A stretch of 18,074 nucleotides of DNA. It comes from Phil1 sp964546125. GTDB taxonomy: Bacteria > Bacillota > Clostridia > Christensenellales > CAG-138. A model generated the notes under the pieces. The model made no database searches. It saw nothing but the letters and a program-made list of their open reading frames with translations, and was not told the origin of the DNA. Where the stretch lies: the NCBI GenBank assembly GCA_964546125.1, contig CAZJIS010000034.1, positions 1 through 18,074 on the forward strand, given 5' to 3'. Shown one piece after another: positions 7,533-15,286 of the stretch. Each line of letters starts with the position of its first letter. Within the stretch, counting starts at the first letter, position 1. The position numbers and the translations under genes were made by a program.

Positions 7533-7593
7533 CAATTAGCAATTAAGAATTGACAATGAGGGTACGTTGGGGCTCCGCTCCAACCCTCATTGT
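7529..7593. repeat. AT-rich tract plus long palindrome, possible dispersed intergenic repeat
   Basis: Just after the XRE stop comes an AT-rich tract with recurring AATT and GACAAT words, unlike the GC-rich surroundings. It runs into a long hairpin: ACAATGAGGG (7553-7562) pairs perfectly with CCCTCATTGT (7584-7593), and inside it TTGGGGC (7567-7573) pairs with GCTCCAA (7577-7583) with one G-U, leaving only a 4-nt bulge. There is no T-run. It could be a miniature mobile or repeat element, or an mRNA end structure. TTGACA (7529-7534) and GACAAT (7552-7557) at 17-nt spacing could also drive the next gene. Confidence 0.5.
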
Positions 7594-7634
7594 GCCGATT
7601 GCCCGGAAAACATCATAGATAAGGAGAAACCCAC

Positions 7635-9131
7635 ATGCAGGAGACCATCCAAAGCTTCAAGGCGCTGCTTGCCAAAATGCACGCCTACGGCCACGCCATG
7701 AGCGCGCTCATGTACGACATGGAGACCGTTATGCCAAAAAAGGGCGCGGACGATTTTGCGAAAACCATGGGCATGCTCAGCGAGGAAAGCTACAAACTTT
7801 CGACGGGCGATGAAATGAGGAAGTTCCTTGCGGCGCTCGCGCCCGAAAAGGACACGCTCGACGAGATCACCCGCCGCGAGGTGGAGGAGCTTCAGGAAAA
7901 CCTCGAAAAGCTTGAAAAAATCCCGATGGAAGAATACGTTCAATATAACATGGACGTGAGCGCCGCCACCAACGTGTGGCACGAAGCAAAGGCCAACAGC
8001 GACTTTGCCTCCTTTGCCCCGCACCTTGAGAAACTCGTGGCGTTTAACCGCAAAATGGCGGCCTACATCAAGCCGCAGCTTGCGCCCTACGACGCGCTGC
8101 TCAACGAATTTGAAAAAGGTCTTACGATGGCGATGCTCGACGGGTATTTCGCAAACGTGCGCGCGGCGCTCGTGCCGCTTATCCACGACATTTCGGCGCG
8201 CGGCAGCCAGCCGGACATCACGCCGCTCAAGGCCGCGTTCCCCATCCCCGCGCAGAGGCTTTTCACCGACCGGCTCGTTGAACTCCTCACGATCGACCGC
8301 GACCGCTGCGCTTTGGGCGAGGTGGAGCACCCCTTTACCGGAGGTGTGAGCAAGAACGACGTGCGCCTCACGACGCACTATCATGAGTTCGACGTGCTTT
8401 CGAGCTTTTTCAGCGTCATCCACGAGGGCGGCCATGCGCTATATGAATTGAACACCGCGGATGCGCTTGTCGGCTCCCCCCTGGGCGGCGGCGCGAGCAT
8501 GGGCGTCCACGAGAGTCAAAGCCGCTTTTTTGAAAACATGATCGGCCGCAGCCGCGCGTTCACGCAGCTTGTTTACCCCGCGATGGAAAAGCTTTTCCCC
8601 GAGCAGATGCGCGCTGTTTCGCCCGACCTTCTCTACCGCGCGGCGAACTTCGCGGAACCCTCGCTGATTCGCATTGAGGCGGATGAATTGACCTATTCCT
8701 TGCACATCATGGTGCGCTATGAGCTTGAAAAGCGCCTCATCGGCGGCACGCTTGAAGTAGCGGAGCTGCCCGAAGCGTGGAACGCGCTTTATAAAGAATA
8801 TCTCGGCGTCGACGTGCCGGACGATGCGCACGGCGTTTTGCAGGACTCCCACTGGTCCGGCGGCATGTTCGGCTACTTCCCATCCTACTCGATCGGCAGC
8901 GCCTACGCCGCGCAGATCTACGACGCGATGGCGCGCGACCTCGACATTGAGGCGACGGTGCGCGCGGGCGACCTCGCGCCCATCGTCGCATGGCTCACGG
9001 AGAAGATCTACCGTTTCGGCATGCTCAAAACGCCTGGCGAGCTGATTCTCAACGCCTGCGGCAAGCCGTTTGACCCTGCTTATTACACGCGTTACCTCAC
9101 CGAAAAATACCGCGCGCTCTACGCGCTTTAA
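7635..9131 (+). CDS. M32-family metallocarboxypeptidase (carboxypeptidase Taq type)
   Basis: This is a zinc- or cobalt-dependent carboxypeptidase that trims residues from peptide C-termini in the cytoplasm. The 498-residue length is that of the family. The metal site is H263-E-G-G-H267 (VIHEGGHALYEL) with the third ligand E293 in GVHESQSRF, the family hallmark. The N-terminal helical region has the usual MYDMETVMP-like stretch, and the C-terminal half contains the IGRSRAF and YSIGSAYAAQIY segments that line the groove. No signal peptide is present. The start has AAGGAG ten bases upstream of the ATG. A DnaD-like gene starts 12 bases after its stop, so the two are likely cotranscribed, with no obvious functional link. 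Confidence 0.95.
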   Translation: MQETIQSFKALLAKMHAYGHAMSALMYDMETVMPKKGADDFAKTMGMLSEESYKLSTGDEMRKFLAALAPEKDTLDEITRREVEELQENLEKLEKIPMEEYVQYNMDVSAATNVWHEAKANSDFASFAPHLEKLVAFNRKMAAYIKPQLAPYDALLNEFEKGLTMAMLDGYFANVRAALVPLIHDISARGSQPDITPLKAAFPIPAQRLFTDRLVELLTIDRDRCALGEVEHPFTGGVSKNDVRLTTHYHEFDVLSSFFSVIHEGGHALYELNTADALVGSPLGGGASMGVHESQSRFFENMIGRSRAFTQLVYPAMEKLFPEQMRAVSPDLLYRAANFAEPSLIRIEADELTYSLHIMVRYELEKRLIGGTLEVAELPEAWNALYKEYLGVDVPDDAHGVLQDSHWSGGMFGYFPSYSIGSAYAAQIYDAMARDLDIEATVRAGDLAPIVAWLTEKIYRFGMLKTPGELILNACGKPFDPAYYTRYLTEKYRALYAL

Positions 9132-9143
9132 GGGGAGCCAAGC

Positions 9144-10304
9144 ATGCCGGCTTTCATCCGCGGCGCGTCCCTCAAGGGGACGACGGCCGTCGAAAACAGC
9201 TTCATCACCGATTACATGCCGGGGGCGGACGGCGTGTTCGTCAAGGTATACCTCTTTGGCCTGATGCGCCTTAACACGCCCGGTGAGGACGTTCCCTTTG
9301 ATGCGGAAACGCTCGCGCGCGCCTATGCCTATTGGCAGAGCGCGGGCCTTGTGCGCATCATAAGCGCCGACCCGCTCACGGTCGAATACCTTGGGGCGGA
9401 GGAGCGCAGCTTGGATGCGCCGCGCAAATACGCCGCCCTCGTCGAGGCGCTCGCGCGGGTAGCGGGCACGCGCCCCTTTAGCGGGCACGAGCTCGCGGAG
9501 GTTTACGATTGGATCGAAACGTTCCGCTTCGACCAGGAAACGGCCGTGCTGTGCGTTGAAGACGTGCTTGCCCGCCACGGCGCGAAGGCGAAGCTTTGGC
9601 AGATGAACGCCGAGGCGAAATTGTGGGCCGACAACGGCGTGTTCACCCCCGAGGACGCGCGCGCGTTCCTCGCGCGGCGGGATGCGCGCAACCACGGCGC
9701 GCAGGCGGTGCTGCGCCGCTGGAAAAAGCACCGCCCGGCGACGGAGGATGAGCTTGCGCTCTACGTCAAATGGACCGACGATTGGGGCTTTGGAGAAAGC
9801 GTCATCCTCGACGCGTGCGCGGAACTGACCGCCGCCGGCCAGCCGAGCTTCAAGTACCTTGACGCGGTGCTGGAAACCTACCGCCTCCAGGGGGCGGTCA
9901 CGCCCGAAGCCGCGGCGAAAGTGCGCCGTGAGCGCGACGCCACGGCCGAGCTTGCCCGCTTGATGCTCGAGCGCGCGGGCGTCAACCGCGCCCCCACCGC
10001 CGCCCAAAAGGATGATGCGGCCACATGGCGAAACAATTGGCACATGGACCCCGAACTTTTGCTGCTCGCGGCCGATTCTTCGCGCGGGAGCGCACAGCCC
10101 TACGCAAACCTCCGGCGCCTTGTCACGGGCTGGCATGAGGCCAACATATCGACCCTCGCCGCCGCCAAGGCCGACCTCGAACAAAAGGGCAAAACCGCCG
10201 CGCGCAGCGACGCGGCGCGCCGGTCGCGCGCGCTCGCGCACAGCCAGCGCAAGTACAGCGACGAGGACTTAAAGCGCATCGGCGTCGACCTGCTGGACGA
10301 TTAA
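9144..10304 (+). CDS. DnaD-domain replication initiation-like protein
   Basis: DnaD and DnaB are Firmicutes proteins that help load the replicative helicase at the origin. This 386-residue protein opens with VENSFITDYMPGADGVFVKVY, typical of clostridial DnaD-like N-termini (a winged-helix domain). Two helical DnaD/DnaB_2 repeats follow, at about 110-185 (WIETFRFDQETAV) and about 190-265, the latter containing W..WGF, then ILDACAEL and FKYLDAVLETY, which matches the family's conserved aromatic-and-Ile motif. The C-terminus is charged and basic. AGGGGAG precedes the ATG closely. In many Clostridia a DnaC/DnaI-type helicase loader follows such a gene; here an acetyltransferase with its own ribosome binding site follows a terminator instead. 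Exact paralogue (DnaD or DnaB-like) is not settled. Confidence 0.85.
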   Translation: MPAFIRGASLKGTTAVENSFITDYMPGADGVFVKVYLFGLMRLNTPGEDVPFDAETLARAYAYWQSAGLVRIISADPLTVEYLGAEERSLDAPRKYAALVEALARVAGTRPFSGHELAEVYDWIETFRFDQETAVLCVEDVLARHGAKAKLWQMNAEAKLWADNGVFTPEDARAFLARRDARNHGAQAVLRRWKKHRPATEDELALYVKWTDDWGFGESVILDACAELTAAGQPSFKYLDAVLETYRLQGAVTPEAAAKVRRERDATAELARLMLERAGVNRAPTAAQKDDAATWRNNWHMDPELLLLAADSSRGSAQPYANLRRLVTGWHEANISTLAAAKADLEQKGKTAARSDAARRSRALAHSQRKYSDEDLKRIGVDLLDD

Positions 10305-10336
10305 GAGGGACTCGCGCCGAACATACCCGGATTCAG

Positions 10337-10374
10337 GCGGCCGCATCCCTTTCAGCGGGGGCGCGGCCGCTTTT
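10337..10374 (+). terminator. Rho-independent terminator after the DnaD-like gene
   Basis: GCGGCCGC occurs at 10337-10344 and again at 10363-10370. The two copies pair as an 8-bp GC stem with an 18-nt loop that may pair further (CCC with GGG), and TTTT follows. Confidence 0.75.
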
Positions 10375-10403
10375 GCAAACAACACGATAGGAGAAATGAA
10401 ACG

Positions 10404-10919
10404 ATGCGCCTGGTGACCGAGCGCCTGATCGTACGCGATTATGAAAAGGGCGATTTAACCGATTTTCATGAAATTTTCTCAAATCCCGCCGCGATGGAGC
10501 AATGCGAGCCGCCTTATGACATGCAGACGAGCGCGCAGTGGCTCGATTACTTTATCGAGCGGCCGATCGCCTTTGCCGTTGTGGAAAAAGCCTCGGGCAA
10601 AATGATCGGGCACGCGCTTTTCAAGCAGCTGCCCGGCGAAGAGGAAGGCATTTATGAAATCGGCTGGATCTACAACGAACGCTTTTGGCGGCGGGGCTAT
10701 GCCTATGAAGCAAGCCGCGCGCTCATCGAGCACGGGTTTTGCCGGATGGGCCTGCATAAGATCGTGGCGGAAACCATTGACCCAATAAAATCCGTTTCGC
10801 TGATGAAAAAGCTCGGCATGAAGCAAGAGGGCGTTTTACGCCGGCACACCAGGGATAATGGAGGCCGTTGGGCCGATGTGCATTGGTACGGAATGCTTGA
10901 AACGGACCCGCGCGCATAA
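10404..10919 (+). CDS. GNAT-family N-acetyltransferase (RimJ/RimL-like)
   Basis: This 171-residue protein transfers an acetyl group from acetyl-CoA to an amine; the substrate is not readable. The N-terminus TERLIVRDYEKGDLTDF is typical of the RimJ/RimL subgroup. The acetyl-CoA pyrophosphate-binding motif is R96-R-G-Y-A100 within FWRRGYAYEAS, preceded by the beta strand YEIGWIY. The later DPIKSVSLMKKLGM corresponds to the common NxxSxxLxEKxGF motif, with D for N, and a last strand YGML closes the fold. AGGAG lies about nine bases upstream of ATG. Candidates include ribosomal-protein or antibiotic acetylation, but nothing nearby decides this. It ends at a two-way terminator facing the convergent lipoprotein gene. 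Confidence 0.9.
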   Translation: MRLVTERLIVRDYEKGDLTDFHEIFSNPAAMEQCEPPYDMQTSAQWLDYFIERPIAFAVVEKASGKMIGHALFKQLPGEEEGIYEIGWIYNERFWRRGYAYEASRALIEHGFCRMGLHKIVAETIDPIKSVSLMKKLGMKQEGVLRRHTRDNGGRWADVHWYGMLETDPRA

Positions 10920-10947
10920 AGGGCCGTAGCATGCCGGTGAAAGTTCG

Positions 10948-10980
10948 AAACCGTCCCTCCGTATACGGGGGGACGGTTTT
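10948..10980. terminator. Bidirectional intrinsic terminator
   Basis: A near-perfect palindrome pairs AAACCGTCCCTCCG (from 10948) with CGGGGGGACGGTTT (to 10979), with one G-U and a TATA loop. It ends in TTTT on the plus strand and in TTT on the minus strand, so it suits both the acetyltransferase and the convergent CAP-domain gene. Confidence 0.85.
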
Positions 10981-11019
10981 GATGCGCGGGCAGTTTTTCG
11001 CGGGGAGAAGCCGCGGCTC

Positions 11020-11916
11020 TTAGCCGATGAACATCTGCGTCCAATAATGGCCGTCTGCCACATAGCCGACGCCGATGTGCGTGAACGAGGCGTTGAGGAT
11101 GTTGGCGCGGTGGCCGGGGGAGTTCATCCAACCCTCCATGACGGCCTCGGGGCTTGCATAGCCCATGGCGATGTTCTCGCCCGCCGTGCGGTAGGAAATG
11201 CCAAAGCTTTTCATCATCTCAAACGGAGTGCCGTATGTGGGGCTCTCGTGCGCAAAGTAGCCGTTGTCGCGCATATCCCGCGACTTTGCGCGCGCGACAT
11301 CGGAAAGATCGCGGCTGAGCGTCAGCGCGCCAAGGCCGTTTTTCGCGCGCTCCTCGTTGACCAACTCCACGACCCGCTCTTCATAGGAGAGGTTCGACGC
11401 GCCCTGCGTTTGCGTCGGTTTCGGGGTTTCTGTGGTCTTCGGGGTCGCCGTGGCTATGGGCGTCTGCGTAACCTTGGGCGTTTCCGTGGCCTTGGGCGTT
11501 TGCGCCGGCTTCGGGGTTTCCGTAGCTTTCGGGGTCGCCGTGGCTGTGGGCGTCTGTGTAATTTTCGGCGTCTGCGTCACCCCGGGCGTTTGCGCCGGTT
11601 TCGGGGTCGCCGTGATTTTCGGAGCCGCCGTGGCCTTAGGCGTCTGCTTCATTTTCGGCGTTTCCGCGGCCCTAGGGGCTTGCGTGGCCTGCGGGGTTTG
11701 CGCCGGCGCGGGCGTTTGCACGGCCTCGGGGGTCTTTGTGGGCTCCGGCGTTTCGCCAAGATGCGCGGTGACGGGAGACTCCGGCGCCGCGGTGATGTCC
11801 ACGATCTCTACAAGCGGGGCGCTTTGGTTTACGGGCGCACCGACGCAGCCCGAAACGAGCAGAACCATTAGGAGCGCCGGCACGAGCGCCGGCAATGCAA
11901 AGCATTTCTTTTTCAT
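11020..11916 (-). CDS. CAP-domain (SCP/PR1, YkwD-like) lipoprotein with Thr/Pro repeat linker
   Basis: The protein is exported and lipid-anchored: a basic N-terminus MKKK, a hydrophobic stretch and the lipobox V21-S-G-C24. Residues about 52-172 are a low-complexity linker of TPK, TET and QTP units that probably spans the cell wall. Residues 176-298 are a complete CAP domain: LVNEERAKNG, then H223-E224 in FAHES, E247 in GENIA, PGHR with H269, and the GVGY...YWTQMF ending. These His and Glu residues are those of the CAP cavity. In Bacillus YkwD-type proteins the role is surface-associated and unknown; I make no catalytic claim. GAGGT almost touches the ATG, an unusually short spacing, so translation may be weak. 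The 298-residue length is consistent with a single domain plus linker. Confidence 0.92.
   Translation of the reverse strand: MKKKCFALPALVPALLMVLLVSGCVGAPVNQSAPLVEIVDITAAPESPVTAHLGETPEPTKTPEAVQTPAPAQTPQATQAPRAAETPKMKQTPKATAAPKITATPKPAQTPGVTQTPKITQTPTATATPKATETPKPAQTPKATETPKVTQTPIATATPKTTETPKPTQTQGASNLSYEERVVELVNEERAKNGLGALTLSRDLSDVARAKSRDMRDNGYFAHESPTYGTPFEMMKSFGISYRTAGENIAMGYASPEAVMEGWMNSPGHRANILNASFTHIGVGYVADGHYWTQMFIG
11419..11598 (-). repeat. Two tandem 90-bp repeats coding the lipoprotein linker
   Basis: Residues 107-136 and 137-166 are near-identical 30-residue units, both starting PAQTP and sharing TQTP, ATATPK and TETPK. A partial third unit begins at 167. The copies differ mainly at third codon positions and a few Thr/Lys/Val sites. 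The array could expand or contract by slippage. Confidence 0.8.
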
Positions 11917-12041
11917 ACCTCACACTATGTGCGCCGCCGCGGTCTTTTTCAAGGACAAAGTACTGCCAATATTGTAACGTTTCTGTTACGGATATTCGCC
12001 GCCGCGCAACGAACGCTTCGGGCCTGGCTCATGCGCGCGCC

Positions 12042-13292
12042 TTACGAGCGCTTAAATGGATCGATCTTGAGGGCCATGTTCTCCTCCCGGCGGTCGCTGC
12101 CAAGCAAGGATTCGTCGATCGTAACCGCCGCGCGGCGGATCGCGTCCCGCCCGAAGCGGCGGCGGATATCATCGACGCTGCGTTCGAGGCGCTCGCGCTT
12201 CTCGCGCGTGTGCGCATCGGCAAAGAGCGTGAGCTGTTCGGGCTGCGCGCCGCCGATGAGGTCCGTCGTGCGCAATCCGATCGCGCGCACGGGCTTTGGC
12301 CAGCGCCAGTTGGCACGCAAAAGCTTGAGCGCCGCCTCGTGCAGCACATCGGAGGTGCAGGTCGGGTTCTCGAGCCGTAGCTGCCGTTCGGTCCACTGGA
12401 GCGAGCTGTCGCGCAGCCCAAGCTGCACCGTGCGCGCCATATAGCCCCCCTCGCGCAGGCGTTCGGCCACGCTTTCGCAAAGCACCAACAAAACAATCGA
12501 AGCATCCCGCTCACAGGTAAGATCGCGCGGCGTGGTGGTCGAATTGCCCACGCTTTTCATCGCGCTCTCCTCGCCCATGAAGGCGACGGGGGCGTTATCC
12601 TCCCCGCGCGCGAACGCGCCGAGCATGCCCCCCATTTTGCCAAGCCAGCTTTGCAGCGCGGCGGGGTCGGCGGCGGCGAGGTCGCCGATGGTGTAAACGC
12701 TCCGGTCGTTGAGCTTGCGCCGCGTCGCCGGGCCCACATAGAGGAGCGCCTCCACCGGCAGCGGCCAGACGATGCTGCGGAAATTTTCGCGCCCGATCAC
12801 CGTGAGCCCCTCGGGTTTTTGATAATCGCTGCCGAGCTTTGCAAACACTTTATTGAACGAAACGCCGACGGAAACCGTGACGCCCAGTTCCTCGCGCACG
12901 CGCGTTTGTATAAGGCGCGCAAGCCCCACGGTCCCGCCGGGCATCGCAGGGTTGGCGGTAACGTCAAGCCAGGCTTCATCGAGGCCAAACGGCTCCACGC
13001 GATCGGTATACTCCGCATAGACCGCGCGCACTTTTCGCGCAAAGCTCTCATAAAGCCGGTGGTTCGGTTTGAGGATCACAAGCTCCGGGCATTTGGCGAG
13101 CGCCTGATGGATAGGCTCCGCCGTTTTGATGCCAAAGCGCTTCGCTTCCTGATTTTTAGCAAGGATAATGCCGTGGCGCATTTCAACATCCCCGCCCACG
13201 GCGACGGGCCTGCCCCGAAGCTCGGGGCGGTACACGAGCTCGATGCTCGCATAACAGCCGTCGATATCGATATGCAAAATCTGCCTGTCCAT
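12042..13292 (-). CDS. dinB: Y-family DNA polymerase (DinB / Pol IV-like)
   Basis: This translesion polymerase copies past damaged bases. From ATG 13292 it has 416 residues; a longer in-frame extension to 13625 is rejected because a terminator and a promoter lie at 13317-13390. The metal residues are D9 in HIDID and D105-E106 in PFGLDEAWLDVT; Ser before the usual DE pair is replaced by Gly. Y14 occupies the steric-gate position that keeps ribonucleotides out. The helix-hairpin-helix thumb is seen in VGPATRRKL and TIGDLAAA. The little-finger region is followed by QLTLF (353-357), a good sliding-clamp binding motif, and a charged helical tail. AGGGGGAGG precedes the start. I see no LexA box, so damage control is unproven. 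Confidence 0.92.
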   Translation of the reverse strand: MDRQILHIDIDGCYASIELVYRPELRGRPVAVGGDVEMRHGIILAKNQEAKRFGIKTAEPIHQALAKCPELVILKPNHRLYESFARKVRAVYAEYTDRVEPFGLDEAWLDVTANPAMPGGTVGLARLIQTRVREELGVTVSVGVSFNKVFAKLGSDYQKPEGLTVIGRENFRSIVWPLPVEALLYVGPATRRKLNDRSVYTIGDLAAADPAALQSWLGKMGGMLGAFARGEDNAPVAFMGEESAMKSVGNSTTTPRDLTCERDASIVLLVLCESVAERLREGGYMARTVQLGLRDSSLQWTERQLRLENPTCTSDVLHEAALKLLRANWRWPKPVRAIGLRTTDLIGGAQPEQLTLFADAHTREKRERLERSVDDIRRRFGRDAIRRAAVTIDESLLGSDRREENMALKIDPFKRS

Positions 13293-13316
13293 GAGCCTCC
13301 CCCTGCGCCTAAGCCT

Positions 13317-13345
13317 ATCATAATACGCTTTGGGCTCCATTGCAA
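13317..13345 (-). promoter_or_regulatory. Sigma-A promoter of dinB
   Basis: On the minus strand TTGCAA (13340-13345) and TATGAT (13317-13322) are spaced by 17 nt, between the terminator of the ABC operon and the dinB ribosome binding site. The leader would be about 18 nt. Confidence 0.6.
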
Positions 13346-13356
13346 TCGGCCCAAGC

Positions 13357-13390
13357 AAAACCAAAAAGCGGCATCCGCAGCGGACGCCGC
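13357..13390 (-). terminator. Rho-independent terminator of the btuFCD-type operon
   Basis: On the minus strand GCGGCGTCCG pairs with CGGATGCCGC (10 bp, one G-U) around a 3-nt loop, followed by TTTTTGGTTTT. It starts 22 bases after the ATPase stop. Confidence 0.92.
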
Positions 13391-13411
13391 CCGATTGATT
13401 AAGCCAAAGCT

Positions 13412-14170
13412 TTATTCTTCCCAGTTGGTGAGAAGCTCCCGCATCCACGCGTGCACATCCATGTTGTAAACGCGCGCGAGATTCCCCCGCGAGAGCGCCT
13501 CTTTCGTATCCCCGCACGCGACGACGCAGCCCCGGTCGAGCAAGAGCGCCCGCGTGCCGTAAGCCCTCGCGAGCGAAAGGTCGTGCACCACGCTGATAAC
13601 GGCGCGCCCCTCTTCTTTTGCCCAAGCGCCGATGAGGGCAAACACTTGCTTTTGATACATGAGATCGAGGTGGTTCGAGGGCTCATCAAGCATCAACAGG
13701 CGCGGATTTTGCGCGAAGAGCTGCGCGAGGAACGCGCGCTGCAACTCGCCGCCCGAAAGCGTATCCGCCGCCTGGTCGGCCATTTTCTCCATGCCGGTTT
13801 GCTCGAGCGCCGCACGCACATGCGCCTCGTTTTCCCCGTCCCGGCGCGAAAAGACGCCCGGCGTGTAAGCATAGCGGCCGAGGCGCACGATCTCCGCCAC
13901 GGTGAACGAATAGCCCGCCTGGTGGCTCTGCGCGAGCATGCCAAGCGCGCGCGCGCGCGCGGCGGGCTTCATGCGAGCGACGTCGCCGCCCTCGAAAAGC
14001 ACCTCGCCCCGGTAGGGCACGGCTTGGGCGATGGCGTGCAGCAGCGTGGATTTGCCCGCGCCGTTGGGACCGACGATCATGAGCCACTCGCCGGACGCAA
14101 GCGAAAAACTCACATCTTCAAGAATGGTCAGGCTTCCATATTGCACGCCGACATGCTTGACATCGAGCAT
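13412..14170 (-). CDS. btuD: ABC transporter ATPase, cobalamin/iron-siderophore (BtuD/FecE) type
   Basis: This 252-residue cytoplasmic ATPase powers the importer whose permease is encoded just upstream. It has Walker A GPNGAGKST (34-42), Q-loop Q81, the ABC signature LSGGE (138-142), Walker B LLMLDEP (158-164) with D162 and E163, the D-loop SNHLDL and the switch H196. The family prefers Mn-, heme-, siderophore- or cobalamin-type cargo; the riboswitch at the head of the operon points to cobalamin. Its GGAGGT site lies inside the end of the permease gene and its ATG is 3 bases past the permease stop, so translation is coupled. A strong terminator follows. Confidence 0.9.
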   Translation of the reverse strand: MLDVKHVGVQYGSLTILEDVSFSLASGEWLMIVGPNGAGKSTLLHAIAQAVPYRGEVLFEGGDVARMKPAARARALGMLAQSHQAGYSFTVAEIVRLGRYAYTPGVFSRRDGENEAHVRAALEQTGMEKMADQAADTLSGGELQRAFLAQLFAQNPRLLMLDEPSNHLDLMYQKQVFALIGAWAKEEGRAVISVVHDLSLARAYGTRALLLDRGCVVACGDTKEALSRGNLARVYNMDVHAWMRELLTNWEE

Positions 14171-14173
14171 GGC

Positions 14174-15202
14174 CTACCTCCTCTTCCTTGCGGCGTAGAG
14201 AATATACACAAACACGGCCGAGCCCACGAGCGAGGTCACAACCCCGATGGGAAGCTCGAGCGGGTTGAGCAAAACGCGCGCAACAAGATCCGAAAGCAGC
14301 AAAAACACGGCCCCCGCGAACAAGCAGGCCGGCAGCAGCCGCCTGTGGTTGGGGCCCACGAGCATGCGCACCATGTGGGGGGTGACAAGCCCCACGAAGC
14401 CGATCGCCCCGCCGACCGACACGGCCGCGCCGATGAGCGCGCTCACGCACACGAGGATGCCGAGGCGCACGCGCCGCACGTTGACGCCGACGTTGCGCGC
14501 GTTCTCTTCCCCCATCGCAAAGGCGTTGAGCTCGCGCGCATGCGCGAGGATGGCGCCGCCAAAAAGCGCGAGCGCCCCCAAGAGCAAAATGGCGTTTGCG
14601 TAGCTTGCCCCCTGCAAACTGCCGAGCGTCCAAAATGTGATGGAGCGCACTTTTTCGGGCGCGAAGGTGATGATAAGGCTGATGATGCTCGAGGCGAACA
14701 TCGAAAAGATGACGCCCACGAGGATGATCGTGTTCGTGGAAAGCGAGAAATCGAGCCGGTAGGCAAGCGCGAGAATAATAAGAAGAGACGCAAGCGCAAA
14801 GAGCATGGCCATCACAACTGTGCCCGCAAAGGGGAGGCCCGGCACGGTGAGGTTGAAGGCGATTGCGAGCACCGCCCCGAGCGATGCGCCCGAGGAAACG
14901 CCCAAGGTCGAACCATCCGCAAGCGGGTTTTTCAAAAGGCCCTGCATCGCCGCGCCGCACAGCGAGAGCGATGCGCCCACGAGCGCCACGCACAGCACGC
15001 GCGGCAGGCGCACGGCAAGGATGATCGCATCCGGAAGGCCGCCGGGCATCGGCAGGCGCCAGAGCGCGTTCCAAACGACGCTCACCGTATCCTTAAGGGG
15101 AATGTTGACGCTCCCCACGCACACGCAAAGCACGAGCGCCGCGAGCGTCGCCGCGCCAAAGAGCAGGTATTCCCCAAATAGAAAGTGTTCGCGCCGTTTC
15201 AT
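14174..15202 (-). CDS. btuC: FecCD-family ABC permease, cobalamin-type
   Basis: A polytopic membrane protein of about 342 residues with roughly ten hydrophobic segments forms the channel as a homodimer. Family landmarks include RLPRVLCVALVGASLSLCGAAMQ, the conserved NPLADGSTLGVSSGA stretch, GEENARNVGV, GFVGLVTPHMVRMLVG and the end NPLELPIGVVTSLVG. I start at ATG 15202 (MKRREHF), since this gives the usual FecCD length; an upstream ATG at 15274 would read through an intercistronic hairpin. The ribosome binding site is weak (GGTGA). It sits between the binding-protein and ATPase genes. Substrate by sequence alone could be siderophore, heme or cobalamin. Confidence 0.9.
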   Translation of the reverse strand: MKRREHFLFGEYLLFGAATLAALVLCVCVGSVNIPLKDTVSVVWNALWRLPMPGGLPDAIILAVRLPRVLCVALVGASLSLCGAAMQGLLKNPLADGSTLGVSSGASLGAVLAIAFNLTVPGLPFAGTVVMAMLFALASLLIILALAYRLDFSLSTNTIILVGVIFSMFASSIISLIITFAPEKVRSITFWTLGSLQGASYANAILLLGALALFGGAILAHARELNAFAMGEENARNVGVNVRRVRLGILVCVSALIGAAVSVGGAIGFVGLVTPHMVRMLVGPNHRRLLPACLFAGAVFLLLSDLVARVLLNPLELPIGVVTSLVGSAVFVYILYAARKRR

Positions 15203-15225
15203 CGTTTCACCAAGGCCTTTGCGCT

Positions 15226-15269
15226 TTGCGGCCTTCCCCGCCGGGTTTCCCCCGCAAAAAAGGCCGCAA
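15226..15269 (-). promoter_or_regulatory. Intercistronic hairpin between btuF and btuC
   Basis: On the minus strand TTGCGGCCTT (15269-15260) pairs perfectly over 10 bp with AAGGCCGCAA (15235-15226); the 24-nt loop contains a further CGGG/CCCG pairing. No T-run follows. Such structures often protect the 3' end of binding-protein messages so that more of that subunit is made. Confidence 0.6.
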
Positions 15270-15286
15270 GCCATGCGTCGTTCGGG

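Noticed and set aside
8439..10241. 600-codon minus-strand open frame across the carboxypeptidase and DnaD-like genes
   Set aside because: It is a shadow of well-supported plus-strand genes in GC-rich DNA; its Arg/His/Ala-rich translation matches no family.
13293..13625. N-terminal extension of dinB
   Set aside because: It would read through the ABC operon's terminator and the dinB promoter; a strong ribosome binding site marks 13292.
13451..15181. 576-codon plus-strand open frame opposite the ABC transporter genes
   Set aside because: Antisense to clear BtuD and BtuC homologues; the product is a His/Arg/Glu-rich low-complexity string with no recognisable domain.
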